DNA of 64,000 nucleotides from Leptodontidium sp. MPI-SDFR-AT-0119 (Eukaryota > Ascomycota > Leotiomycetes > Helotiales > Leptodontidiaceae). Within the stretch, counting starts at the first letter, position 1; every line of letters begins with the position of its first letter. The notes under the pieces were generated by a model. It was given only the letters and a program-made list of their open reading frames with translations, was not told where the DNA came from and did not search any database. Made by a program: the position numbers and the translations under genes. This document shows positions 48,168-60,920 of the stretch, one piece after another. The stretch is taken from positions 1,302,001-1,366,000 of the forward strand of contig JAHLEZ010000006.1 of the NCBI GenBank assembly GCA_020726505.1, given 5' to 3'.

Positions 48168-49145
48168 ATGTCCGGGCGTGGTGCTGGTTATGATGTGGTG
48201 GTCGATGTCGATGAAGAGGGAGATGTAAGCCCTTCCTTCAACAATGAACGCTCACACTGCTAATTAAACCAGCTTGGGCACACCGATCTGCAAGAAGACC
48301 TCGAATTCCATTCCTCCAACTTCAATACCGATACTGCCACGAATTCAAGAAAGCTCCCAGGCTCATCGCCCGGACTTCCTGCGCCTGCGACAGCTGGAAG
48401 CGGCTCCTCCAAACGATACCTCTGGACATTGTCCTTCTACGCACAGTTCTTCGATGTCGATACCACTTCGGTACTTTCGAGATGTTGGGCGGCGCTGTAT
48501 CCACGAGCAAATTTCCTCGATGTTCTGGAAGGCAACCCTGATCTCTACGGGCCGATCTGGATCGCGACCACTGTAGTCTTCATCCTCTTCTTGGGAGGAA
48601 CCATAAGCAAGTATTTGGCAGAGACGGGGAGTGAACATTTCGTCTACGATTTTAGGCTCCTGAGCGGTATGTACCTGGCATGGCCGTCTTGTGGTGCACT
48701 TCAACTGACAGATATACCAGGCGCCGCTGGACTCATCTACGGCTATACACTCGTCATCCCTATTGCCCTCTTCCTCGCCCTGAAGTATTTTGGTAGCGAA
48801 TCTGCCAATCTCCTCGAATGCTGGGCTTTGTATGGATATTCAAATCTCATCTGGATCCCTGTTGCCTTGATCTCCTGGTCTCCTATTACTACACTGAACT
48901 GGGTCTTCGTTGGTGTTGGATTCGGTCTCAGTGTTGCTTTCCTCCTTAGGAACCTATATCCTGTTTTGAGCGCAACAGACAAGCAAACTAGCAAGGCTTT
49001 GTTGATCCTGGTAGTCTGTCTCCATGCAGGATTGGCTATTGCGATCAAGATTCTGTTTTTTGCTCATGGCAGTCCTGTTGCAAAGACCCCAAAAGAGCCA
49101 GCGCCTGATGCAGGAGAAGGGGCAACCAAGCTCTTCATGTTTTGA
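48168..49145 (+). CDS. Yip1-domain Golgi membrane protein (YIPF1/2, Yip5-like)
   Basis: Three exons (48168-48224, 48273-48666, 48721-49145) give 291 aa. A ~90-residue acidic cytosolic N-terminus leads to the Yip1 domain with five hydrophobic segments: LYGPIWIATTVVFILFLGG, AAGLIYGYTLVIPIALFLAL, ECWALYGYSNLIWIPVALIS, LNWVFVGVGFGLSVAFLL and ALLILVVCLHAGLAIAIKILFF. The motifs DLYGPIW and YGYS are typical of the YIPF family. These proteins reside in ER-Golgi membranes and bind Rab/Ypt GTPases. The YIPF1/2 (Yip5) branch is the best guess from overall shape; exact orthology is not settled by eye. Confidence 0.88.
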
Positions 49146-49419
49146 TAGGGGTATGGATAGCTGGGATGTATAATAGAATGAACAGGATTTTGCGAATCAG
49201 GATGCGTCCCTTGTAATTTTCAATTCAATGAAACAGCCTTTGCACTTTTCAAGTACAGACTTCTTCTGTGAGGGGCTTAAGCTGCGGTTAGACTGCACAT
49301 GCAGCCCTGAGTATGGCTCAACTTTTCTTCATAGCCGATTCAATCTGCTGGGTCTCAGGCCGTCCTTGATAAGTAATTATCTGATCCAGGCCTACTCGAC
49401 AAACCCATCAATTGTGCTG

Positions 49420-49997
49420 CTATCTCCCACCCTCCTTGGCACCTCCATTCTTATCCCAGTCCAGCCAGCTTCCCTGGTACTCTGCAACATTATCCCATCC
49501 GGCCTGCCTTGCCAAAGCTGCTGCCGTACGACTTCTCACGCCTGACTTGCAATAGAAGATAACCTCCTGCACCTTACTCGGCCTCTCAAACCCGAACCTC
49601 TCCTCGAACTCTTCCGCGGTAATGAAGAATGAGTCGGGCTTCGAAGTAACGGGAATATTGAGGGATCCGGGAATTGTGCCCGTGGCTTGCAGTTCTCCTG
49701 GTTCCCGACTGTCGATGAGGATGCGGTCTGGATCTGGCTTCTCAACGAAAGCTTTTACCTACTGTCTGTTAGTCAATGCGGAGAGTGTGGCAGGAAATCT
49801 TAGCATACATCTTCAAAAGAGTAGATTTTGCTAGGCGGTGCGTCTTGTGAGTATAATCTTGCCTGAGAACCCACTGCAATGGCAGGAATAGGCCGGATGG
49901 AGGGGTTTGGTCGCAACCTAATGCGTTGAGCTGCTCGTGGAATGGAGCATTGTGATGTCCGGAGGAGGATGGAGGTTGCGGCGCGGAAGGTGCGCAT
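49420..49997 (-). CDS. Mitochondrial rhodanese-domain sulfurtransferase
   Basis: Two exons (49997-49809 and 49758-49420) give 175 aa. The first ~50 residues (MRTFRAATSILLRTSQCSIPRAAQRIR) are Arg/Ser-rich without acids, a mitochondrial presequence. A single rhodanese domain follows: ILIDSREPGELQATGTIPGSLNIP, then the active-site loop FYCKSGVRSRTAA with the catalytic Cys, and a WLDWDKNGG end. Such proteins move sulfane sulfur, for example thiosulfate to cyanide or glutathione; yeast Rdl1/Rdl2 are similar. The catalytic loop is complete. Convergent with the Yip1-domain gene and divergent from Ask1. Confidence 0.92.
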
Positions 49998-50356
49998 TCT
50001 GCCAGTGCCTATGCTGATTGATGTCTTGTCTTGTCTTGTCCTGTTGGGTTGTGTTGAGTTGACGACCTTGCCTCGTTGAATTGAATTGAATTGAATTGAA
50101 GTTGGTTTCTCTGGAGAAGATGAGAAGGGGCGTAGGTACGTAGAGGTGTGGTTTGGTCAACAGCTTCCCCGGATTTATTTCGCTCAATCCCTGTCAAATA
50201 GCATCATCGGCCGCCGTCGCAACTGTACGAAGAAGCACCGTAGTGGCAAGCCGAGCCGAAAAAATATCCTTCCCGACGCGTCCGTACAAATCCGCGTCAA
50301 CAGAAACAACGTATACATACACCGAACCCAACGCAGCCCAGCTTCACAACACAACA
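49998..50356. promoter_or_regulatory. Divergent promoter rhodanese/Ask1
   Basis: 359 bp between outward-reading start codons; contains TTGTC and TTGAA pentamer tracts (about 50022-50040 and 50076-50100). Confidence 0.5.
50076..50100. repeat. (TTGAA)5 microsatellite
   Basis: Five perfect pentamers in the rhodanese/Ask1 intergenic region. Confidence 0.95.
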
Positions 50357-51757
50357 ATGTCACGCCCGTCCTCTACCACCCGCGCTTTGTCTCTCACTGA
50401 GGAGCTCGAGAAGCTTGAGCAATCTATTACCCTGACATTGCAAGGTAAGAAAGAACAGCAGCCACCAAAATCGGCATGGGATGGAAGGGAATCTCTGGTC
50501 GTGAAGCTGACTTGACTGCCCTGTCCTAGAAATCGACCACAACTTCAGTCGAGCCCATCGGATCGTAACATCCAGTATTCTCCCAATAGTTGAGCAGTAC
50601 GCAGAACATTCAAATGCAGTTTGGGAAGGGTCAAAGGTTGGTCGCAGTAGAAATAGAAGCAGAATAGGACACACGCGCTAATCGCGGGGTAGTTTTGGAA
50701 ACAATTCTTCGAAGCCAGCGCCAATGTGTCTCTATCAGGAGTCGAGGAGCGCGACGACGAGGAGGATGCATCCTATGCTCAATCGCACGGTGATGCTAGT
50801 GCCTACGCAAACTCACACCAAGGAGATGACTCTGTCAGATACCATGGTCACGAACACGATGCTTACGACCAAACTGACGACTCTCTTCTCGATGACGCCG
50901 ATATCAGTGGCAGCACACCACGGGCTCCCCGTCCTAAGAGCTCCTCTTCGGACAAACCGAGATTCGCAGAGTATCCGTCCCCCTATGAAGATCTGAATCA
51001 GGAATTGAAAGGGGGATCTAAGGACCAGGACAATGGAGACGACTCAGAAATACTACCCTCCACACCAGGAGCCAAGTCCAGGATTCCAGATATGTCAATG
51101 ACGCCGATGTCATCTCCGTTCGACCCAACCTCATATCTTCCATCTACTGCCACCCGACAGGCTGCGGATCCATTGTTGCACAGAGTTCTTGACAAGAATT
51201 ACCGTATCCATGCTACCCCTCATACCACCCACAAAGAACAAAAGACACCTGCAAATAAGCCTTCTTGGCGGGATACGACCTCGCCCATGTCTTCGCCGCC
51301 TGCAGCTGCGCCACAACTTCATGCAGAAATCTTTAGTTCTCCCATTCGCCAACAATACAACCGTCCCAACGCACCTAGAACGCCCGGTATCAGCGTACAA
51401 ACTCCTGCCAAAGGAAAGGCAAAAGAACCTTTCCCCCAAAGGCCACCAAAGAAAGAAGAGATTAGCTGGGAGAGTGATAGCGATGAAGATGCCGAGGGTG
51501 TATACAAAGAACTGGGAATGAGTCCTCCTAAAACCATACAATTCTCCTTGCCACAGTCAAGACTTCTTCAAACGCCAGGTAAAAGCTTCCCATCACATTC
51601 CATTCTTAAACGCTGACACGTAGTAGCGAGAGAGGCCAGCAAACGAATCGTTGAAGATTTACTAACAACTGCCGGTGCTGTATTTGAAGACACAGATGGT
51701 CTGGAGGATAGTCCAAGTATGGTAGCAGTCAACAATGGGTTGGATGACAGTTTTTAG
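50357..51757 (+). CDS. ASK1: DASH/Dam1 complex subunit Ask1
   Basis: Four exons (50357-50444, 50530-50636, 50693-51578, 51627-51757) give 403 aa. The N-terminal ~65 residues are the Ask1 helical domain (LTEELEKLEQSITLTLQEI, DHNFSRAHRIVTSSILPIVEQY, VWEGSKFWKQFFE). The remainder is acidic and disordered with many Ser/Thr-Pro sites (STPGAKSR, RTPGISVQTP), likely CDK targets, as is known for yeast Ask1. A short C-terminal helix (ASKRIVEDLLTTAGAVFED) is typical of filamentous-fungal homologues. The DASH ring couples kinetochores to microtubule ends. Convergent with the small gene at 51970-52448. Confidence 0.93.
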
Positions 51758-51969
51758 TCAAGTCATAGCATTTCTCTAATCACTAGATACACGAAGATGC
51801 TAAAGGATGTTTCCAACAGTGGTGCCCGTCCCAATTCACATATTACACTCCAAGAATTCATCACAAACGCCAACAAAAAACGCCTACTCCGAGCTCCGTC
51901 CAACCTCTGTCCCAAAGCCCAATTGCGGATATCGTAACTTCAAACCCATGCTGAACAAGATTTCAAACT

Positions 51970-52448
51970 TTATCGCGTCGCTGCCCAAATCATGTAGGCT
52001 TCAGCTGTCCTCTGCCTCGCTATGTCATCGTCAGCAATTGAAACTCTTAACGTGCTTCCACTCACCATCATAGTCTGGCAATGACTTACGTGTCTTGTTA
52101 TCTGGGGGCAACTTCTTCTCGTCCTTGGACACAACGGCAGATCGAGCAGCGGCCTCCTTTCGATCCTTTCGACTTCGGTAGTCCCGATACGAAGCCGGGA
52201 TCTTGCTTTTTACATTGTCCTTGAGTAGGCCAATCTTGGAGGAGAAGGTCGACGTAGTAGCAATGGAGGCATTGTCCATGTCCTCGACTGGTTGCCTGAC
52301 TGGCTTCATCTTGGGGGAGGCTGGGTGGAATAGGGTTGGAGGCTTATCGTTGGGGAATGCTGTCATGGATGTCAGGAACAGGACCAGAAATATTCTGTAT
52401 GTAGGATGGCATACTGCTCTTGGGGAAGGCTGGGAATCCGTTGGGCAT
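51970..52448 (-). CDS. Small basic hypothetical protein
   Basis: A three-exon model (52448-52415, 52359-52090, 52019-51970) gives 117 aa. Sequence begins MPNGFPAFPKSTFPNDKPP and has a central charged stretch KSKIPASYRDYRSRKDRKEAAARSA. No domain, signal peptide or membrane helix is recognised. Both introns have good donors (GTATGC, GTAAGT) and CTGAC branch-like sites near the acceptors, which supports the model. Without the second intron the ORF would end RKSLPDYDGEWKHVKSFNC. Function unknown. Confidence 0.55.
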
Positions 52449-53893
52449 TTTGAGTGATTGTTGGGTAATGTGATGAGTTGTTTACTTGATCTTTCTCTGA
52501 CGGTCTTCTTCTCAAGTAGCTAGAGGGCTTTGTTTGGAATAAACAATGGTGAGTTAGTAATGAGATAGAGAGTCTTATCTGGGAGGGAAGTAGGATATAT
52601 GTATATATAACATGAGTTCGAGTCATCTCTCACATACTACCGTCACAAATTCTTACTCCGATACCCCCTTCGTCAGCCTCTTGGAGTGCCTTGTCTGAAA
52701 TCGCACTCTGCATCCATTCACGGTTTCCTTTGAGGAGGAACAGGAACAAAGGCGAACGCCGAATGGATCTGTAAGCGAACTCCGTCGACGCCGCAACAAC
52801 AAAATAAGCACCAAGGGAAGTTCCACCGGTGGTGACTCAGGCTGCTGCGAGGTCCAACACGCCCTGCGGATATGATACAGTCAGTCATTTGAACAAGCCA
52901 CTCGGTGAGTCGAATATGGCTTCTCTGTGGGAGCCCTGAGATGGTAACTCTGGATCCACATGCGGAGCCTTGCTTGCCTAGAATTTCTACCGTCCTTGTG
53001 AGAATCAAGTCCCATGCTGACATGGAGAATGAGCTTGATTCTCCCGTTCTCTCTAGGTGTGCGAAGCTCCTGACGTCAACTGATGAAACTTTACAGTACA
53101 ACTAAGGTAAGTAAGTCCAAGGCGCCAGTATTTCAGCGTAATCATCAATAAAGCACGCAATGGTTTGTACTCCGGATCAGTGCTTCGTTTCTGTCATGAA
53201 AGCATATGTGAGGCTGAGCACCAGTGTCAGTCTTGCTTTCGAACAATGAATTACTAATCCTTCGATGCCTGAAGATGATCTGATCGTAGCAAGTCCGAAT
53301 GCCGCTCCAGTCTACTCGTCGCTTCTGCACTTCAATGACGAAGACCAGCACGGCGTAGATGCATATGCCATGCCTTATTGGGCTAGGAAGCAGGAGTAAC
53401 CAACGACATGGAATACCAAAAACGATCTCTTTCAAGAAATATACATGTCTTGAAGATTAAGCTACAAGTCGGAGTTGGAAGGGGTTGCGGAGCTTTCACA
53501 TTGACACATTCGGAACTGGACATCCTACTTACAAACATGTACCTCAAGGCTGACCAACCGAGCAAGTCTGGACAGGATTGGAGTTCTTTGGGAGCACCAC
53601 ACCTCCCACCTCAACTGATTTGAGTAGCAATTGACTAGTAAAAAGTGCGGGGGAAAATTGTCCTCTGATATCACGTTCATGTACTGCACAGTAGTCAAGT
53701 GGCGAAGCACTTGGATTAGGATATTACAGTATTAGTATATTCGTCCGCATTTCACCGCGCCTTCACACTTATGATGCCTTCCAAACGCCAGCGGGTCCCA
53801 TTCTCGCGTACAAATACCATCAGCTCGCAGGAATCATGAAAGGTATCGTTGGCGGAGCATAACCATCGAGTCTAATTAAACAAACCGCGAATC
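52449..53893. other. Intergenic, no gene recognised
   Basis: About 1.4 kb between the small basic gene and the 3' end of ERG5. Several 60-127-codon ORFs lack domains or consistent splice partners. Confidence 0.45.
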
Positions 53894-55694
53894 TCAGGGT
53901 CTCTTCGAGAAGGTCAATGGACAATCGTCCTGCACACTATCAGTATGATCCAGCAACAGATTCGAGTTTCTTACCATTGGGAATATAGTGGCGAACACCT
54001 TGATCTCTTCTGAACGTGGTGTTGGGTGATGAACCCAGTCAAGGTGCATAGCTGCTTTTCCAATCATGAGAGCTAGGTTGAGTTGCGCATATATTTGACC
54101 AAGGCAGTAATGAGGACCAGTCCCGAAGACCAGGAAGTTCTTTGCGCCCTTGATTTCCGCATCCCCGGTAACATATCTGTCTGGGTCGTACAAGTCGGGG
54201 TTGGTGTAAATTTCGGGGTCACGAAGCGCTGGGTACACAGTTGGGATAATCATAGCACCTATAGAGATGGTCAGTAGGAACCACAGCGCATGGGCGTTGG
54301 ACAGACCTTTGGGGACAGTGTAGGTGTCAGTAATCGGGAAGGCTTTCTTCGCAAGATAGGGAACCATCAGGACTGGCGGGCGATATCTCAACAGTTCCTT
54401 CACAGCGGCCCGAGTGTAAATCATCTCATCCAGAATGTCCATTGTTGCAGGCTTGTTGCGATCACCACCTCTGACACGGAGATTCTCTTCGCGGACTTTA
54501 TCGAGAACATCAGGTCTCTGGGCCATGATTTGGAAAAGCCATGTGGCTGCACTACTAGTAGCATCCTGAGACGCAAACAAGAAAGTGAAGACAGTCTGCG
54601 AGATCTCATAGTCCGTAAAGTCACGTAGCATGGGCGATGGTTTCTCGATTCCCTCCAATGAAAGGCCCTTTTCTTGTCGTTCACGGTATTTGGCAGAGTC
54701 GAGTTGGGCCTTGACCCAGCCGTCCATGATACAGGTGATATCGCCTCCGGCAGCCATTCGGACCTTGCTCTTTGCTGCACACTTGGCGAACTCTTCCAGA
54801 ACCATATCAGCAGCCTTTTTGCCGTACCATGTCTTTGTGAATGGAACCATGATGGGGAAGTTAACCAGCTCCAGGGCTGCGGTGATGTTGTAGTAATCAT
54901 CTGCGATCTTCTTGATAGCTTCATCAGAGATGTAGTAGCCTACGAAAGTTCGGCATGACACAGCACACATAACCTCACGAAACTCGGGCATGTACGGCAC
55001 TGGCTTTCCACCAGCATCTTTAGTGACCTTCAAAAACCTCTCGAAGTAAGCATTGTAGACAGCGTCTTGTCCTGGAAGATAGGTTTCGAGGGCTTTGCGC
55101 GTGAAAAGTCCATTGAGACCTTTGCGGAAGTCAACATGAGCCTTTCCATCGAGAAAGACCCAGTTCGTCTTTCCAAGTAGCTTGTGTGCGGCGTCTACTA
55201 CACATGGTTTGACAAATCCTGGGGAATTGAAAACCTTCCGTGACATATCGCGCGTTGAGGCGATAACGACGAACCTAAAATGTGTCAGTCCTGCGCTGAT
55301 TGGATGTGCTATTAAAAAACGTACTTGTGAAAGACAGACACACAGCTGAGTTCCCCACTAGCCCACTTTGCCTTGTACTCGTCGAACTTTGGATTCACGG
55401 ATTCGAGAAAGGGGCCAATGAAGGGTATTTTCAACGCCGGGCCTGGGATTGAACCCTTCTGCCATTGATAGCTGCCTGTTATCTGGTAAGAAAGGGAAGA
55501 GAAAGGCCAAAGGCGGGAGGACGCTCACATTGATCGTATGCAACCATCATGACGAGAAGGGTCAGGGCAATTGTCCAGCCACTGAGCTCGGAAAGTGTGG
55601 ACAACAGTCCCTCGACCCGAGAAGCGCCGGCAAGTTGTGCATAACTGGCATCAGCCAGAGGAGACGCAAAGCTGATATTATCGGCCGTCGCCAT
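53894..55694 (-). CDS. ERG5: Sterol C-22 desaturase, cytochrome P450 CYP61 (Erg5)
   Basis: Five exons (55694-55529, 55475-55325, 55274-54307, 54258-53975, 53929-53894) give 534 aa. It has an N-terminal membrane anchor ([17 protein letters not shown]), the KGSIPGP hinge, the I-helix motif [12 protein letters not shown], the K-helix ExxR in KELLRYRPP, and the heme loop [11 protein letters not shown] with the axial Cys. Overall match to CYP61 is strong ([45 protein letters not shown]). Erg5 introduces the C22-23 double bond late in ergosterol synthesis in the ER. All catalytic motifs are present. The last exon is only 12 codons. Intron 3 has a less usual GTCTGT donor. Confidence 0.96.
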
Positions 55695-57684
55695 GGCTGC
55701 GTCGCGCGCGCTCGTGGTAGGGGGGAATCTTCGAGGTGCAATCCGATCGGATCTAATACGGGGATGGCGTGTTCAACGAGGGAACGGAACACTCGAGATG
55801 GAGCAGAGCAGTTCGTGCTGCAGCGCAGCGCTGAGGTTCCAATTGACCGTAGCAGACAGTCGGCGCAGTGTGTCGCGCTACTGAGGGAGGTAAAAGAGGG
55901 TGGGAGAGTGAAGCAGAAAGAAGGTGAAGGGAGGTGGAAGAAAGGAAAGTGAAGGTTGAGTGAAGTAATTGAAGTTACGCAGGCGAGAAATTAACAGATC
56001 GAATTAGCGGAAGCGCATTGGACATTGGACCACCCAATCAATCACCCACCCACCTCAACTCGTCCCACCCGACCCATCTAATCTAAGGGTTAACGCTAAT
56101 TAATAAGCGGCCGCTCGCCTATTCTCAGTCTCAATTCTGTTCTTCACGACCACGACTACAACCATGACCACGATCGCCACATCAGATCAGATCATACTAT
56201 ACTGTAATCATTGTTGCCGATACTTCCGTCCACCTACCTTTACCTCCACCTCCGATACCTCCTTCTCGCCTTACTGATCTGCACCAAACATCACCACCCG
56301 TGAGCTACGCAATCATGCCAATCTAAGAGGCTTTGTTAGTGCACGGAAACCGTATACAAACTCTTTGGTTTTTCCTCCGTATCGAGGACAATGGGTTAGT
56401 CTTAGGTTGGAGGGAGAACATTAACAGCAGCTGGTCTTCAACCCGGCATTGCTTCGTAAGGTACCTAACGTTCAGATAAGGTGCTTACCTAGGTACCTAC
56501 TTCCTTATGAACGTAGGCTGCATCTCTCTTTTTCGCCTGGCACTGCCCCTATTCTTCTCCGAGTCCTCAGATAGCAGTCTAGTTGGCTTCGTATCTATGC
56601 TTGAACCGTCCTCTGCCATCAATTCTTACCTGCTCTCCGTGTCATGTGTTCTTTGTGTACTTATTTATACGTATTACGCATTTCCTTTCGGTTTCTCCCT
56701 TCCATCCTAGCGGATCTTATAATTTAGCCATAATATTCTGGTGATTGGCTGAGGCTCGAAGCGCGGCTATGTCAATCCCTCTCGGGGTTGAAATACACAT
56801 GATAGCTTGGCCAGATTGCCAGGTTACAGTGAGGCTCACAGCATTAGTGAACATGCAAACCCAATCGTCGGCTATCGAGATCTGAGGGCACGCACGTTTG
56901 TTTCCGAACCTTGATTTGCCTGTGGCACCTCAGCCGGGGTCAGCTAGTACTGCACCATGATAGGCATCGCTCTGCTTGAACGAGGCATCATGTTGCACCC
57001 CATCGGCTGTCTTCAGTATGTATTCGCGCAGTGACCAAACTTTCCCCCTTGATCTTCTTGCCGACATCCGAACTTAGCGGAATCAGAATGCCCATCTTAT
57101 TGTTCAATTAGCCCGCTTAGAGTCGTGATGTGAGAATCGCTTTCTACAAGACGAGGCTTCAAGTCCTCAAGCCCACTTTATGCAGCCGTCCAATACAATC
57201 CTGCATGCACAGTGCCTTTCTCTCGCGATTTCGACACTTTCTAGAAGTATAGAGACTGCAATACCTTCCTTTCTAAGCCAGCATGGTTCTGGGCGGTCCT
57301 TGGCGATTGACTTGGCATTTATGGCAGCTCCTTATCTGTTTCCCAAGCATTGCTTGATTGGTGGCTGCGCCTGGACACACCGGCGTGCCTGCATACTGAG
57401 GTGGTACCTCGTCCGATAACACCACGCTCGTGATATGGATGGTATTGTCGATATCTTCGTTCTTCCATGATCCGGCTTATTCAATGGTGAGTGAACGGGG
57501 TCGATGCGCCACAGGTCTTGTCTCCTTCCTCGATAAGTCGACCCTTTTGATGCCTTCGGACATATCACATGGAGCTCAGCAGCTGTATAAATCCTACGAA
57601 GTCCCACCGTTTGTTTTACTCTGTGCCTGCCAGGTTCCCTGAACTCCGACTTTCCAGCCTACGTTCTTGTTACGTCACTTCATC
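55695..57684. other. Intergenic, ERG5 promoter and upstream of aminopeptidase
   Basis: About 2 kb between outward-reading genes. The ERG5-proximal 500 bp are GA-rich leader-like DNA. A TACCTAGGTA palindrome is at 56486. Short ORFs only; no RNA gene recognised. Confidence 0.5.
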
Positions 57685-59797
57685 ATGAAGGCTCAAATCA
57701 TCTCAGCCTTCTTGGCTACTTTCTCGGCCGTAGTTGCTGCTCCTCTTGAATCCAGGGCGCTTCCTCTTGTTCAGTCGGTAAGCAACTGCTCTCGAGATTG
57801 AACTAGTAGTCCCCAAGGCACTAACAGTGGGCAGAACCAACTACGCCGAGTCTTGCTTCGATCTGAGCTCTTAGCAAAAGCAGATACGCTTCAGGGGCTT
57901 GCTTATGCTTCTCCCGAGAGAAATCGACAGATCTTCACACCCGGCCACAAGTCTACATACGAATGGCTTTTCAACTCGATCTCGGCAATGAGTGACTACT
58001 ATACAGTGGAATATCATGAATTCTTAGCGCCAGCAAGCATCGGAGGCATCACGGTTGACGGAGTTCGATACAGCGGTACCCCCATGCGAGACACCGCGGA
58101 TGGGACACCCTCGGGTGATCTTGTAGCTGTACCCAATCTAGGGTGCTCTGCTGTGAGTAACCTAGCCTACGGACATTTGGCACAGCTGATAGGTTTCAGG
58201 CCGATTACGTGGGCATCGATGTAGTGGGTAAGATCGCTCTGATTTTGAGAGGTGTAAGTAGTAGTAATGTTTCAATTGATATCATCCCTTCCTTTGTAGC
58301 ACCTACTCTGTGTGTGCCTACTTCGACTGTTGTTTTGCATCTCGTCTCTCTCGTTTAGGACGCAGGTAAAATTACTGATACTGTAGCTCCTTAGTCATGC
58401 CCGTTTTCAGACAAGAATTTGCTGGCTGGAGCAGCCGGTGCTATTGGTGCTGTTGTTTACAACGCTCCGGATAGCCCCCTAACAGGGACTCCCGTCCTGA
58501 ACGGACCCAACCCCGCGTTTATCCCCATTATATTGTTGCTCAGGGACAAAGGCCTCGCACTGCTTGGACGTATCGCGGCCGGCCCAAAGACTGCCACGAT
58601 GGAAGTTATTACGGCGCCTCAAGTCACGTATAATGTCATTGCTCAGACAAAGGGGGGTGACCAAGAAAACGTCCTCGTTATTGGTGCTCATAGCGATTCG
58701 GTAGCTGCAGGTTAGTTTTCATACTTCTACTGACCGTAGGCTCTTACTGACATCATTCAGGCCCTGGAATGAACGATGATGGCTCAGGGACAATTGCTTT
58801 GCTTGAGGTAGCTCAGCAACTCTCTAAATTCAGCGTGAACAATGCAGTACGCTTTGGCTGGTGTAAGTCCTAGAAACCCTCCCCCCTTGTTGCTTTTGGC
58901 CCTTTCATTGACTTATTTGTCACCTAGGGGCTGCTGAGGAGGTGGGCCTTGTCGGGTCAACCGCTTATGTTCGATCGCTCTCTCCAGAGGAGCTTGCAAA
59001 AATTACCCTATATCTTAATTTTGATATGCTCGCATCACCCAACTTCATCTACGCGATCTACGATGGCGATGGATCGGCCTTCAATATTTCTGGACCTCCT
59101 GGCTCAGCGGCAGCGGAAAAGCTCTTTGAAGATTTCTTCGACAACGATCTCGATTTGAATCGTAAGTAGTACTGGAGGAGTCCCTTGGTTTCATTGTCTC
59201 GGGGATCAGCCCGAGACACAGATTGTCTCTTACACGTGTTAAATTCCTGAACTGGCAATTGCTAACTCACGCATTCCCTAGACGTTCCAACTGCTTTTGA
59301 CAGTCGCTCCGACTATGCTGCTTTTGCTGCTGCTGGTATCCCCGTGGGTGGTCTCTTCACTGGTGCCGAGGTTCTCAAAACTCCAGAAGAGGTAGTACTT
59401 TTTGGTGGCAAGGCCGGCGTTGCTTGTAAGTTCAACCCCGTTCCGAAGTCCAATATGCATGGCTCAGGTTCACCTGCCATGCATGCATTGCCATCAACCT
59501 CCAGAGGAATTTACTGATGTCCGTGTAGATGATGTCAATTACCACGGAGTTGGCGATACCATCAAAAACCTGAATGTCGGAGCATGGTTACAGAATACAA
59601 AAGCAATTGCCCACGCGGTTGCAACCTATGCTGTCAGCTTTGCCAGTCTGGGCATCGGTAAGCGTGAGGAGACAATCGCTAAGAGGGAAGAGTGGAAGCA
59701 AGAAGTCACTGCTCGAGCACTAGATTCATCGAGCTTTAGGGCCCATGATGTTAGTGCTCGTAGCAGCCCTGTTGTTGATCCTCCGGTCTCAATTTAG
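57685..59797 (+). CDS. Secreted M28 leucine aminopeptidase (LAP2/aminopeptidase Y type)
   Basis: Eight exons (57685-57777, 57835-58152, 58200-58253, 58395-58710, 58761-58862, 58928-59161, 59282-59425, 59529-59797) give 509 aa. Signal peptide MKAQIISAFLATFSAVVAAP. A protease-associated (PA) insert spans about residues 120-240 (SAADYVGIDVVGKIALILRG; AGAIGAVVYNAP). The M28 zinc site is complete: H and D in VIGAHSDSVAAGPGMNDDGSG, the Glu pair in WAAEEVGLVGS, D in LNFDM, and H in YDVNYHGVGD. It removes N-terminal residues, Leu-type by family, outside the cell. A ~40-residue Arg/Ser-rich C-terminal tail is longer than usual. Lies in the sparser right-hand part of the window. Confidence 0.92.
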
Positions 59798-60920
59798 GTA
59801 GCCGTAGCATATATCTATGTAGGGTGGGACTTTACTCCCCAAAAGCGAGATATTATACTCGCAAAGATAGGTATTAGGGACTTATCCTATCCTAGAATAT
59901 AAATACTCTCCCTAGCGACCGCAGCAGCCATATGCCTGCTATGTTAGACGTCCTCGTGACTATCGTTCATGTCACTGCTTCTCTCATCTCATCCATTTTG
60001 TTTTCCGAAACCTTGAAACTGCTGCTTTTCTTTATTGTTATATCAGCGGCGAATTAGACTTCACACTCTTATCTTCGTGTGACAAAGTCTCCAAGGGCTC
60101 TTTGCAGGGAAGAGTCCACAAGTCGAACTCATGGCTCCTGTTTTACTCCTGATATGAACCAATACGCAATGTTTGTTCTGTATTAGAAACGAATGGAGGG
60201 GCTACGAGGCATGGATAGCTTCTTTCTACTGCCCTGTAAAGGCGGTAAATCGTGTTAAACGCTATTGCCTGTCATTTTCGAGTGATTGTTCTCCCCTGAA
60301 CTTCCATTCAAAACAGGTCTGCGCAGAGCCTGCAAGAACCTGTAGCGAGAGCCTAATTAAGCGAATAATTCGCGCTCTTAGCGTGTATGCCCTGTAATTT
60401 GGGCAACCCTAGCGCCTCGCTTCAGCGCAGCACCCTGAAAAGACCTGCTTCGTATGTGGCAGTTAACTCGCAAAGTGAGGATCTCAACAGCAATGAACGG
60501 TGAAGCGAGTCTCCACGGCTTCTCTCTTTTTGCTGCTTTTGCAACACAACTAAGACGAAAAATCTCGAGGAAAGCTGCGCAAATAAAAGAATCAATAGCA
60601 ACAAGCTGTCTCCTGCAGTTTATGTTATTGCCTTCAAGTCGTTGTTGTGCTGAAGTTGGTTTTGCGTCTCTTGGGAAAAGTCGCTTCACTGGTCACGAAT
60701 TTCGCTGGTTTTGGTGCATGGCAGTGAGCTTCTGCTTATTCGTCCCGTCAAAACAGACTGCGTTCCAATAGAGACATCGTCAAAGCACATGTAACCCCGC
60801 CAGCAGCAGTGGACCCCGAAATGCTTTAAATTTAACGATCTAGATATGAGAGCGTACATGCCCTCCCCCTTCTATTGATCCTGTTCGGTCTTGACGCCCC
60901 GTCTAAGAGAGAGAAAAATA
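59798..60920. other. Intergenic, convergent
   Basis: About 1.1 kb holding 3' UTRs of the aminopeptidase and the membrane-protein gene. Overlapping ORFs on both strands at 60378-60771 have no recognisable product. Two copies of a TCAAAACAG..CTGCG string (60308, 60748) are noted but too short to call a repeat. Confidence 0.45.

Noticed and set aside
58374..58394. Stop codon (TAG) between PA-domain exons of the aminopeptidase
   Set aside because: It lies inside an intron that ends at CTTAG|TCATGC, giving RGSCPFSDK in frame.
60308..60765. Two TCAAAACAG..CTGCG strings 440 bp apart, considered as direct terminal repeats
   Set aside because: Match is about 14 bases with a gap; no flanking duplication or element body recognised.
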